Shown here: one piece after another, positions 1-5,822 of the stretch
Layout of the letters: each line of letters starts with the position of its first letter
Numbering within the stretch: the first letter of the stretch is position 1
NCBI GenBank assembly: GCA_030680745.1
Contig: JAUXUR010000072.1
Coordinates: forward strand, 1-35,704
Reading direction: 5' to 3'
Source: Alphaproteobacteria bacterium
GTDB lineage: Bacteria > Pseudomonadota > Alphaproteobacteria > JAUXUR01
Length of the DNA: 35,704 nt
The notes under the pieces: model-generated
The model's input: the letters and a program-made list of their open reading frames with translations, nothing else
Database searches by the model: none
Told to the model about the DNA's origin: nothing
Position numbers and translations under genes: made by a program

Positions 1-210
1 AATTATCGTCCACAATTCTACTTCCGTACAACGGATGTGACCGGTGTTTGCACATTACCATCTGGTATGGAAATGGTTATGCCTGGTGACAATGTAACAC
101 TTGATGTAGAATTGATTTGCCCAATCGCAATGGATGAAGGCTTACGTTTTGCGATTCGCGAAGGTGGACGTACAGTCGGCGCCGGTGTTGTTGCAAAAAT
201 AATTGCCTAA
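1..210 (+). CDS. tuf: Elongation factor Tu, C-terminal part (5' truncated by window)
   Basis: The window opens in frame inside EF-Tu, and about 69 residues remain before TAA. The visible part is domain 3 (the C-terminal beta-barrel): it starts [15 protein letters not shown], continues through MVMPGDNV and the segment [18 protein letters not shown], and ends KIIA. These are near-invariant EF-Tu blocks. EF-Tu is the cytoplasmic GTPase that delivers aminoacyl-tRNA to the ribosome. The order tuf, tRNA-Trp, secE, nusG downstream is a common bacterial arrangement and supports the call. A palindromic repeat starts 13 bp after the stop, and no T-rich terminator is seen. Confidence 0.97.
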   Translation, partial: NYRPQFYFRTTDVTGVCTLPSGMEMVMPGDNVTLDVELICPIAMDEGLRFAIREGGRTVGAGVVAKIIA

Positions 211-223
211 TTATATCCACTCT

Positions 224-329
224 GTTTCAAATTGTGGAGGGCGTCAGATTTCGGGATTCAGCATGCTCATGTATAAAAAGATACACTCCGCGTGCTTCAC
301 CGCTCATCTTTCTACCCACACTTTGAAAC
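224..329 (+). repeat. Palindromic repeat family 1, copy A
   Basis: A 106-bp element bounded by imperfect terminal inverted repeats (GTTTCAAATTGTGG and CCACACTTTGAAAC). Its core contains GCGTCAGATTTCGGGATTC and CATGCTCATGTAT. The same element recurs at 3566-3670 in this orientation and at 16838-16943 and 23453-23558 inverted. It is non-coding, MITE- or REP-like, and predicted to fold as one long imperfect hairpin. This copy lies between tuf and tRNA-Trp. Confidence 0.85.
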
Positions 330-468
330 AAAGAGGATATATCTGCCAACAGACTTGAATTGATACTATCTTCCGCTTTGTATGAATTTTAAGTCTATCA
401 ACTATAGTTGGTTAATGTTAAGTTAGCTAACTTTTAAAGTGTGTCTAGTTTTGCTGGGCATTCCCCTT

Positions 469-544
469 AGGAGCGTAGCTCAATTGGTAGAGCACCGGTC
501 TCCAAAACCGGGGGTTGGGGGTTCGAAGCCTCTCGCTCCTGCCA
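469..544 (+). tRNA. trpT: tRNA-Trp (anticodon CCA)
   Basis: A full cloverleaf can be drawn. The acceptor stem is AGGAGCG/CGCTCCT, the D arm starts GCTC and closes GAGC, and the anticodon stem CCGGT/ACCGG holds loop CTCCAAA with anticodon CCA. The T loop is TTCGAAG, the discriminator is G541, and CCA is encoded at 542-544. The position between tuf and secE-nusG is the classical site for trpT. Confidence 0.96.
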
Positions 545-600
545 GGATCTGATATTCTGGCAGGATAACTAAAGATCTTATCCTCATTTCAGAAAATAAT

Positions 601-628
601 TTCATAATAATAAATTTTATAGTACAAT
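601..628 (+). promoter_or_regulatory. Putative sigma-70 promoter for the 666 gene
   Basis: TTCATA (601-606) and TACAAT (623-628) are separated by 16 bp. The -10 lies in the sequence AGTACAATTCAC, which also occurs at the putative typA promoter (5774-5785). That recurrence is the main reason for the call. No experimental support is available. Confidence 0.45.
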
Positions 629-665
629 TCACATGTTTCGTCATTTTTAACTAAGGACAAAATAA

Positions 666-1226
666 ATGCGCGTGCTTTCATTATTTTCTTTTTTATTACT
701 TTGCGGACTTCCTATTCATACTTATGCAACCCCTGAATTAATTGCCCCTCAGCCAAAACCAAATGAATCTTCGTTAGAAACATTAAAGACTCAAGTTGAA
801 TCCACATCAACAAGTGATGCAGAGGTTGATCAAATCCTTAATTCTCAGATTTCCAATACAAATATAGATATCAAATTCTGGGCAATGTATCTATTGGCAA
901 ATAGGCATTTTCTGGGTCTAACAGCGCTTGCACAAAAAGATAAAATTGCAGGACTTAAAGAAGCAGAAAAAATCTATAAATCCCTTGCAGCGCAAGATAT
1001 TAAACCTAAAGTTAAGTCTCAAGCGATATTTATGTTAGTCGAAATGAATGTGCATGGCCAAGCGGAGCTTAGTCGTACAAATAAAGTTGAGGCTTTTAAA
1101 GAAGCTGAAAGATTATTAAAAGTTATTATCAACGAAAAAAATATGACAGAAATGAGCAAAAAAGATGCAACAAAAATGCTCGTTGAATTGCAAAAAAGGT
1201 TGATTCAAGACGATAAAACTAAATAA
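666..1226 (+). CDS. Secreted TPR/Sel1-like helical protein, function unknown
   Basis: 186 residues. An N-terminal Sec signal peptide (MRVLSLFSFLLLCGLPIHTYA, likely cleaved near residue 21) precedes a linker and an all-helical body. Two internal repeats of about 45 residues can be aligned by eye. Each starts with a small-residue/Leu helix (AMYLLANRHF; AIFMLVEMNV), continues with a Gly (FLGL; VHGQ) and ends with an EAE-containing helix (LKEAEKIYKSL; FKEAERLLKVI). A third partial unit, ATKMLVELQ, closes the protein. This pattern resembles Sel1/TPR helix pairs, but no canonical Sel1 consensus is present. It would be periplasmic or exported. Start: ATG preceded by CTAAGGACAAAATAA, with AAGGA as the ribosome site. 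It sits between trpT and secE without obvious functional linkage. Function is not recognised. Confidence 0.8.
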   Translation: MRVLSLFSFLLLCGLPIHTYATPELIAPQPKPNESSLETLKTQVESTSTSDAEVDQILNSQISNTNIDIKFWAMYLLANRHFLGLTALAQKDKIAGLKEAEKIYKSLAAQDIKPKVKSQAIFMLVEMNVHGQAELSRTNKVEAFKEAERLLKVIINEKNMTEMSKKDATKMLVELQKRLIQDDKTK

Positions 1227-1304
1227 TGTTGTTCTTAGATTAAGACTCATATCAAAGTGAATCGCTTATAAAATTATCTTCATATAATATTTTATCTAAA
1301 TAAT

Positions 1305-1359
1305 ATATGAATTTTCGCTAGCATTTTAAGCTTTTTGATGCTAAAAATGAGATTCATAT
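1305..1359. repeat. Nested palindrome upstream of secE
   Basis: The outer arms ATATGAAT/ATTCATAT enclose the inner arms TAGCAT/ATGCTA. The segment TTTTGATGCTAAAAAT is shared with a second hairpin near 19492-19508, so it may be another dispersed element or a regulatory stem-loop ahead of secE-nusG. There is no long T run, so it is not a clear terminator. Confidence 0.4.
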
Positions 1360-1459
1360 TAGGTTTGTTAAAGGTTAAGAATCCCTAGACGTACCTTAAA
1401 ATAAAATGACGTTAAGCACGCTTTTGAAAAAGGCAAACCAAATAGATAAGGTAAATGCT

Positions 1460-1654
1460 ATGGCTAAAATTAGTCCCGTTAAGTTTTTTAAACAGGTTAA
1501 GCAAGAAGCAATAAAAGTTACCTGGCCGACACGCAAAGAAACTTTAGTAACGACGCTGATGGTTTTAATTTTGGCAACACTTGCTGCAATATTCTTTGTA
1601 CTTGTTGATCAAGGACTCTCTTTTGCAGTTAAATTTATTCTAAACATATTGTAG
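1460..1654 (+). CDS. secE: Protein translocase subunit SecE
   Basis: A short SecE of 64 residues, the usual size in bacteria with one membrane segment. The amphipathic helix SPVKFFKQVKQEAIKVTWPTR contains the SecE hallmark VxWPTRKE, followed by one transmembrane helix (about residues 31-55) and a short tail. SecE clamps SecY in the inner-membrane protein-conducting channel. An upstream in-frame ATG at 1406 would add 18 residues but has no ribosome site. The ATG at 1460 is preceded by AAGG at good spacing and gives the family-typical MAKxxPxKF start, so I chose it. It lies 14 bp before nusG and is very probably co-transcribed with it. Confidence 0.93.
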   Translation: MAKISPVKFFKQVKQEAIKVTWPTRKETLVTTLMVLILATLAAIFFVLVDQGLSFAVKFILNIL

Positions 1655-1668
1655 GACTAGGTAGTTAA

Positions 1669-2202
1669 ATGGCGCAACGTTGGTATGTTTTGCAAGTTCA
1701 TTCAGGTTTTGAAAAACGTGTACAACAGGTAATTTTAGAAAAAATCGAAAAAGATTCTTTGCAAGAAAAAATCGCAGAGGTTCTTGTTCCTTCTGAAGAA
1801 GTTGTAGAGCTTCGTAAAGGCGTCAAAGTTCAAACAGAACGTCGATTTTTCCCAGGTTATGTCATGATTCGTATGGATATGGATGACGCTGTCTGGCATC
1901 TTATTAAAGAAATCCCTAAGGTGGGTGGATTTTTAGGTAGTAAGGGCAAACCAAGTCCAATTTCTGATGCTGAAGCTCAGAACATTTTAAGCAATGCTAA
2001 AGAACGCACAGCTAAAGCCCGTAGCAAAATTATCTTCGAAGTGGGCGAACAAGTTAAAGTCGCCGAAGGTCCCTTTGCATCCTTTAATGGTATCGTTGAA
2101 GACGTTGACGAAGAGCGCACACGTCTTAAAGTAGCGGTCTCTATTTTTGGACGATCAACACCTGTCGAGCTTGATTACTCACAAGTTGAAAAACTAAAGT
2201 AA
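1669..2202 (+). CDS. nusG: Transcription termination/antitermination protein NusG
   Basis: 177 residues, normal NusG length. The N-terminal NGN domain shows RWYVLQVHSGFEKRV, then the FFPGYVMIRMDM block and VGGFLGSKGKPSPI. The C-terminal KOW domain starts around residue 123 with VGEQVKVAEGPFASFNGIVEDVD and ends SIFGRSTPVELDYSQVEKLK. NusG binds RNA polymerase and links it to Rho or to the ribosome through NusE/S10. It follows secE closely as in most bacteria. The usual next gene, rplK, is absent here: a repeat element and a terminator follow instead, so the ribosomal L11/L1/L10/L7-L12 operon must lie elsewhere. Confidence 0.98.
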   Translation: MAQRWYVLQVHSGFEKRVQQVILEKIEKDSLQEKIAEVLVPSEEVVELRKGVKVQTERRFFPGYVMIRMDMDDAVWHLIKEIPKVGGFLGSKGKPSPISDAEAQNILSNAKERTAKARSKIIFEVGEQVKVAEGPFASFNGIVEDVDEERTRLKVAVSIFGRSTPVELDYSQVEKLK

Positions 2203-2268
2203 GTTTTCGTTTTTCCAATCTACGGGACAATTTTTATTGTCATGTTAGAAATTTGTCCACACACCTTT

Positions 2269-2444
2269 GTTTTCCTGAACGCGTTGAAGCTAAGCTTCAT
2301 ACGCAGATTCAGGATCCAAAACGAAACTCATGCTCGTAAGAGCATGGCAAAACCATTAAAATAACGTAATGATCTGCGATCATGATTGTTAATTGGACCC
2401 TGAATCTGTGCTCGAAGCTTTGCTTCTCGCCTGTTCAGGGAAAC
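2269..2444. repeat. Nested-hairpin repeat family 3, copy A
   Basis: A 176-bp element with outer arms GTTTTCCTGAAC/GTTCAGGGAAAC, secondary arms around GATTCAGGATCC/GGACCCTGAATC, and two internal hairpins, CATGCTCGTAAGAGCATG and ATGATCTGCGATCAT. The second copy at 28229-28406 keeps the same architecture with compensating arm changes (CTGGAC/GTCCAG). It lies between nusG and its terminator and so would be transcribed. Confidence 0.85.
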
Positions 2445-2533
2445 AGCTAGTGTTTGGTAGGTTTCTATTCAAAATTAAATTTTTGTCCGGTAGAATGTCT
2501 TTTTTTATATATCGTATCTAAAATTTTACAGGG

Positions 2534-2564
2534 AGCCAGAAATTAATTTTCTGGCTTTTTTTTT
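2534..2564 (+). terminator. Rho-independent terminator after nusG
   Basis: A stem of AGCCAGAAA/TTTCTGGCT with a 5-nt loop runs directly into a run of nine T. It closes the secE-nusG transcript downstream of the repeat element. Confidence 0.85.
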
Positions 2565-2627
2565 AATCATTTATTAACGGGTTCTCCTCCATAATGAATA
2601 CAAATAGGTTTGTTAGGGAGATAGAAA

Positions 2628-3395
2628 ATGACCAAAATAACTAAAAAAAACTTACTTTCAAGTATCTTATTGGGATCAGCTTTAACTTTTTCATATAATA
2701 TATCATATGCAGATCAAGAATTGAAAAAAGCAACTGAAGATAAAACAGAAACACTTTTTCCTGGGACAAACTTATCCCTCCGCGATAGTCTTAAATCTGT
2801 CGGAGGGCAAGTAAAAGATGCTGTAAAAGATAAAGCATCTGACGTTAAAGATAAAGTTAAAGAAAAAGGACACGAATTAAGTGCAAAAGCCAAAGAAGTT
2901 GCTACAGCTGTAAGAGAAAATGCGCCTTGGAGTGACATTATGAAAAAAGTAGCAAAAACAGGATTAAAAGGTCTTGGAGGTTGCGCTAAAGGCACCATTG
3001 TTTCTTTACCTGCTGCATTGGCAATGGGCATTCCTTCCATGGGCGTTGGAACAGCATTGGATTTAGGTGGCGCCTGCGTAATGGGTGCTGCAAAATCGGC
3101 AGGTCCTGCAGCGCTTAAACTTGTCTATGACAGCATAAAAACAACCGCAGATCTCATTAAAATTGACACAGAAATCAAGACAAATGAAGCTGACATACGC
3201 CTACTTCAAGAAACTATAAGTGATGCAAATACATTTTTACTTGAAAATCCTGAATTAGATGCAAATACTGTATCTAAAATAAGAGAAGCGATTGCAAATA
3301 CAACAACGCTTGTAGGTCAAGTTCAAACATATATTGCAGCACTCAAAGTCAATTATGCAGAAGCCCAAAAAGCCTTTAAAGAAAAAAAATTATAA
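2628..3395 (+). CDS. Secreted Lys/Ala-rich protein with Gly-rich hydrophobic core, unknown function
   Basis: 255 residues. A Sec signal peptide ends near SYA-DQ (residue 29). Residues about 60-98 form a highly charged amphipathic helix with repeated VKDxVKDK-type heptads, resembling LEA/apolipoprotein-like helices. Residues about 110-170 form a Gly/Ala-rich hydrophobic stretch (GLGGCAKGTIVSLPAALAMG, then GVGTALDLGGACVMGAAKSAG) with two Cys, which could insert into a membrane. The C-terminal third is a probable coiled coil (IKTNEADIRLLQETIS..., TTLVGQVQTYIAALKVNY). Start: ATG after GGGAGATAGAAA, a good ribosome site. It is a single-gene unit with its own terminator. No family recognised; a secreted or effector-like role is only an inference. 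Confidence 0.85.
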   Translation: MTKITKKNLLSSILLGSALTFSYNISYADQELKKATEDKTETLFPGTNLSLRDSLKSVGGQVKDAVKDKASDVKDKVKEKGHELSAKAKEVATAVRENAPWSDIMKKVAKTGLKGLGGCAKGTIVSLPAALAMGIPSMGVGTALDLGGACVMGAAKSAGPAALKLVYDSIKTTADLIKIDTEIKTNEADIRLLQETISDANTFLLENPELDANTVSKIREAIANTTTLVGQVQTYIAALKVNYAEAQKAFKEKKL

Positions 3396-3437
3396 TTTTT
3401 AGCTCGGAAATTAGTCAGCATAGAAACACAACAAATA

Positions 3438-3472
3438 AACTCTCAGATCTTTATGGTCTGGGAGTTTTTTTT
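3438..3472 (+). terminator. Rho-independent terminator
   Basis: A stem of CTCTCAGATC/GGTCTGGGAG with a TTTAT loop is followed by eight T. It ends the 2628-3395 gene, just ahead of the oppositely oriented tRNA-Arg. Confidence 0.8.
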
Positions 3473-3474
3473 AA

Positions 3475-3551
3475 TGGCGCGCCCGAGAGGATTCGAACCC
3501 CTGGCCTTTGCCTCCGGAGGGCAACGCTCTATCCAGCTGAGCTACGGGCGC
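3475..3551 (-). tRNA. tRNA-Arg (anticodon CCG)
   Basis: On the minus strand the acceptor stem GCGCCCG/CGGGCGC, D arm GCTC...GAGC, anticodon stem TTGCC/GGCAA with loop CTCCGGA (anticodon CCG), and T arm with GTTCGAATC all pair. Discriminator G and an encoded CCA (3475-3477 on the complement) complete a 77-nt tRNA. Confidence 0.96.
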
Positions 3552-3565
3552 AATACAGTCCTCCT

Positions 3566-3670
3566 GTTTTAAACTGTGGAGCGCGTCAGATTTCGGCATT
3601 CGACATGCTCATGTATAAAGGATACACTCCACGTGTCTCAGCACTCATCTTTCTACCCACATTTTAAAAC
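3566..3670 (+). repeat. Palindromic repeat family 1, copy B
   Basis: 105 bp with terminal arms GTTTTAAACTGTGG/CCACATTTTAAAAC and the shared core GCGTCAGATTTCGG and CATGCTCATGTATAAA. Same orientation as copy A. It lies between tRNA-Arg and divK, in the 5' region of both. Confidence 0.85.
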
Positions 3671-3763
3671 CGTTTGGACTAACTGAAACATATATTAATT
3701 TTTTTTTCACGTCATCTTCTTTCTTGAGATTGCTTGATTTATATTAGGAACAGAGGTTTAAAA

Positions 3764-4147
3764 ATGTTGCCAAAAAAAATACTCATTATTGACGATAATC
3801 CATTGTGTCAAAAATTGTTTCACGATCTTGTCATATTAACAGGTCACCAAAGCCAAACATGCTCAACCGCAGAAGAAGGGTTAATATATTTAGAGAACAA
3901 CAAATTTGATCTCCTTTTGCTTGATTTACAATTGCCTTTAATGTCAGGTGGCGAACTTCTTAAAAAAATAACAGAAAACAAAAAATTAACTGAACTTAAA
4001 GTTATAATTGTTTCATCTTTTTCAGAATCATTCCTAAATAACCCATTAGTAAAAGAATATATTCAAAAGCCGATTTCAGTGCTAGACTTTATGGAGACAC
4101 TAACAAAAACATTAATGGGTCCTTCACAATGTCAGCTCGCATCTTAA
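3764..4147 (+). CDS. divK: Single-domain response regulator DivK
   Basis: 127 residues, one receiver domain. Asp10/Asp11 (IIDDN), phospho-acceptor Asp54 (LLLDLQLP) and Lys102 (QKPIS) are present. The blocks KLFHDL, DLQLP and KPISVLDFMETL match Caulobacter DivK closely. DivK is a phospho-relay output that controls cell polarity and the DivJ/PleC-CckA-CtrA cell-cycle circuit in alphaproteobacteria. The beta4-alpha4 segment (VIIVSSFSESFLNNP) is about eight residues shorter than usual, and the switch Thr is replaced by Ser. Start: I prefer the ATG at 3764, preceded by AGAGG, over an upstream TTG at 3734. It overlaps pleD by 19 bp, the typical divK-pleD pair. Confidence 0.85.
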   Translation: MLPKKILIIDDNPLCQKLFHDLVILTGHQSQTCSTAEEGLIYLENNKFDLLLLDLQLPLMSGGELLKKITENKKLTELKVIIVSSFSESFLNNPLVKEYIQKPISVLDFMETLTKTLMGPSQCQLAS

Positions 4148-5448
4148 TTGTTGATGATATTTTAACTAATCTTGCTATTTTAGAATTAAAGCTACAAATG
4201 GAGCATTATGAAGTTTTTAAAGCATCCAATGGATTTGACGCCTTAAAGCTTGCTGATAAATTACAACCAGATCTTATTATTTTAGACGTTATGATGCCCG
4301 GCATTGATGGCTATGAAACGTGTGAAAAATTAAAAGCTAATCCAAATACAACTTATATCCCTGTTCTAATGTTAACCGCATTAACCGATAAACAAGACCG
4401 TATAAAAGGCCTACGTGTGGGGGCAGATGATTTTTTATCAAAGCCTATAAATGACCAGGCTCTTTTATCGCGCACGCGCTCCCTTATACGCTTAAAGATG
4501 ACAATGGACCAATGGTATTTACGTGCAAAAATTTCAGATAAAATGAGTGACATTGGTCAATTAAGCATAGATGACTTTAATGCAACCCAGGGACATCTTT
4601 ATTTGTTTTCAGAAAACAATGCAGAAATCTCAAATTTAAAACAAGCAATGCTCCCTGATAATGTTATTTGGCATAAAATGCACTCAAAAGAAGATGTAAC
4701 GTCTCATTTTGTAGAGCATCATGGGGATGTTTTAATTTTAGATCTTAATATAAAAAACATAAACCCAGTGGATTTATGTGCCCAAATCCGTGCTGAAAAT
4801 AAAATACGCGGTATTCCTATCCTTGTTTTAGCCAATGAAGATCAACATGACATTTTAAATAAGCTTTTTGAGATCGGTATTAATGATTATTTGTTAAGAC
4901 CTTTAGATGGATATGAAGTTTTTTTACGTATCCGTGGCCAGATTATACGTTGGCGTTATCATCAAAAACTATTAGGCGATCATAGAAATACAATGAGCAT
5001 CGCCTTTACAGATCAAGAAACTGGTCTTTACAATAAAGAATATGCCCTTGCGCATATGAATGAATTATTAAATCGTATGCAAAAATCACAAAAATTTTTT
5101 TCTATACTTTTGATTGATTTAATCAACGACACAGATTCAAACAATAGTGTTTTGCAGAAAATTGCTGATCTATTGGTCAATACAGTACGTAGTTTTGATC
5201 TTGTGGTACGCTATGATTCTTCATCATTCTTAGTTATTTTACCCCAAACAAATATTAATATTACACAAGATGTAGCCTTGCGTATCGAAGATAGAATTAA
5301 AAAAACATTTTCTTCACATATTGCTCCTAAATCTTTTGATGTGATTATTGGCACTGGAATTTTAAACACAGAAGATAAAAATCCTGAAGATGTCATTAAT
5401 AGAGCAAAAAATGTACAATATGGCTCAAAACGTAAGGCATTAGGTTGA
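4129..5448 (+). CDS. pleD: PleD-type response regulator with degenerate GGDEF domain
   Basis: 439 residues with PleD architecture. REC1 (about 1-120) has Asp9/Asp10, phospho-acceptor Asp53 (LIILDVMMPG), Thr83 and Lys105. REC2 is a diverged adaptor domain (about 175-275, LILDLN). A GGDEF domain fills about 290-439 and opens with the expected DQETGLYN. The active-site loop reads RY-DSSS-F (363-366) where active enzymes have RY-GG(E/D)E-F, and the metal-binding block after LLIDL is shortened and lacks the DxDxFKxxND pattern. Diguanylate cyclase activity is therefore very unlikely. The inhibitory c-di-GMP site RxxD (Arg354-Ser-Phe-Asp357), at its normal distance before the loop, is retained. I infer a c-di-GMP-sensing or scaffold role in the DivK polarity circuit. 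It overlaps divK and stops with TGA. Confidence 0.88.
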   Translation: MSARILIVDDILTNLAILELKLQMEHYEVFKASNGFDALKLADKLQPDLIILDVMMPGIDGYETCEKLKANPNTTYIPVLMLTALTDKQDRIKGLRVGADDFLSKPINDQALLSRTRSLIRLKMTMDQWYLRAKISDKMSDIGQLSIDDFNATQGHLYLFSENNAEISNLKQAMLPDNVIWHKMHSKEDVTSHFVEHHGDVLILDLNIKNINPVDLCAQIRAENKIRGIPILVLANEDQHDILNKLFEIGINDYLLRPLDGYEVFLRIRGQIIRWRYHQKLLGDHRNTMSIAFTDQETGLYNKEYALAHMNELLNRMQKSQKFFSILLIDLINDTDSNNSVLQKIADLLVNTVRSFDLVVRYDSSSFLVILPQTNINITQDVALRIEDRIKKTFSSHIAPKSFDVIIGTGILNTEDKNPEDVINRAKNVQYGSKRKALG

Positions 5449-5514
5449 TTTTTATTATATTTTCTACAAAAAAAAATTAGTGGAGGAGACGATTGTTAAT
5501 TTAGAGGAGGATAA

Positions 5515-5574
5515 ATGAAAGCGATGATAAAGCTGAAAAGATTGACGCTTAAAAATAGGCGGGACTTCCCATAG
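5515..5574 (+). CDS. Possible 19-residue peptide with strong Shine-Dalgarno
   Basis: ATG is preceded six bases upstream by a perfect AGGAGG (5504-5509), stronger than most ribosome sites in this window. The frame encodes a very basic peptide, MKAMIKLKRLTLKNRRDFP, and stops with TAG inside the left arm of the inverted repeat at 5556-5661. It could be a leader peptide or a chance ORF. Confidence 0.25.
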   Translation: MKAMIKLKRLTLKNRRDFP

Positions 5575-5661
5575 ACAGAAACAATAACCTTGGGTTTCCC
5601 CGTTTGCTGGTATTGCTCTCTTCTAATGAAAGAAAAGATTGAAAGCAAGAAATCCCGCCTA
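5556..5661. repeat. Inverted-repeat element / candidate structured RNA
   Basis: Arms TAGGCGGGACT and AATCCCGCCTA close about 85 nt. Inside, TTGCT-CTCTTCT pairs with AGAAAAG...AGCAA to form a second stem. There is only one copy here. It could be a MITE-like element or a structured small RNA. It does not match SRP RNA, tmRNA or RNase P features that I can recognise. Confidence 0.45.
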
Positions 5662-5752
5662 ATTCTAGAATACAATGTATTTACTAAAATGTACAATATT
5701 ATTTTTGTTTTTATTTAAGTTTTCATATTTTATATTTTATATTTTTTATTTC

Positions 5753-5781
5753 TTCACAAATCACATGAATCGTAGTACAAT
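5753..5781 (+). promoter_or_regulatory. Putative sigma-70 promoter of typA
   Basis: TTCACA (5753-5758) and TACAAT (5776-5781) are separated by exactly 17 bp and lie 41 bp before the typA start. The -10 context AGTACAATTCAC is identical to that of the putative promoter upstream of 666. Confidence 0.55.
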
Positions 5782-5822
5782 TCACTGTTTGTAGACATTT
5801 ATAAAATACAGTAAGGCAATCT

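Larger units (their letters stand above)
5449..5822. other. Intergenic region: small ORF, inverted-repeat element and typA promoter
   Basis: 374 bp without a conventional gene. It holds a 19-codon ORF with a strong ribosome site (5515-5574), a stem-loop element (5556-5661) and a putative promoter (5753-5781), each listed separately. The stretch 5700-5750 is almost pure A/T. Confidence 0.6.

Noticed and set aside
1406..1459. Upstream ATG extension of secE by 18 residues
   Set aside because: No ribosome site before 1406; the ATG at 1460 has AAGG and gives the family-typical length and start.
5496..5696. 66-codon minus-strand frame in the divK-pleD/typA gap
   Set aside because: It covers the inverted repeat and shows no protein family features or good start signal.
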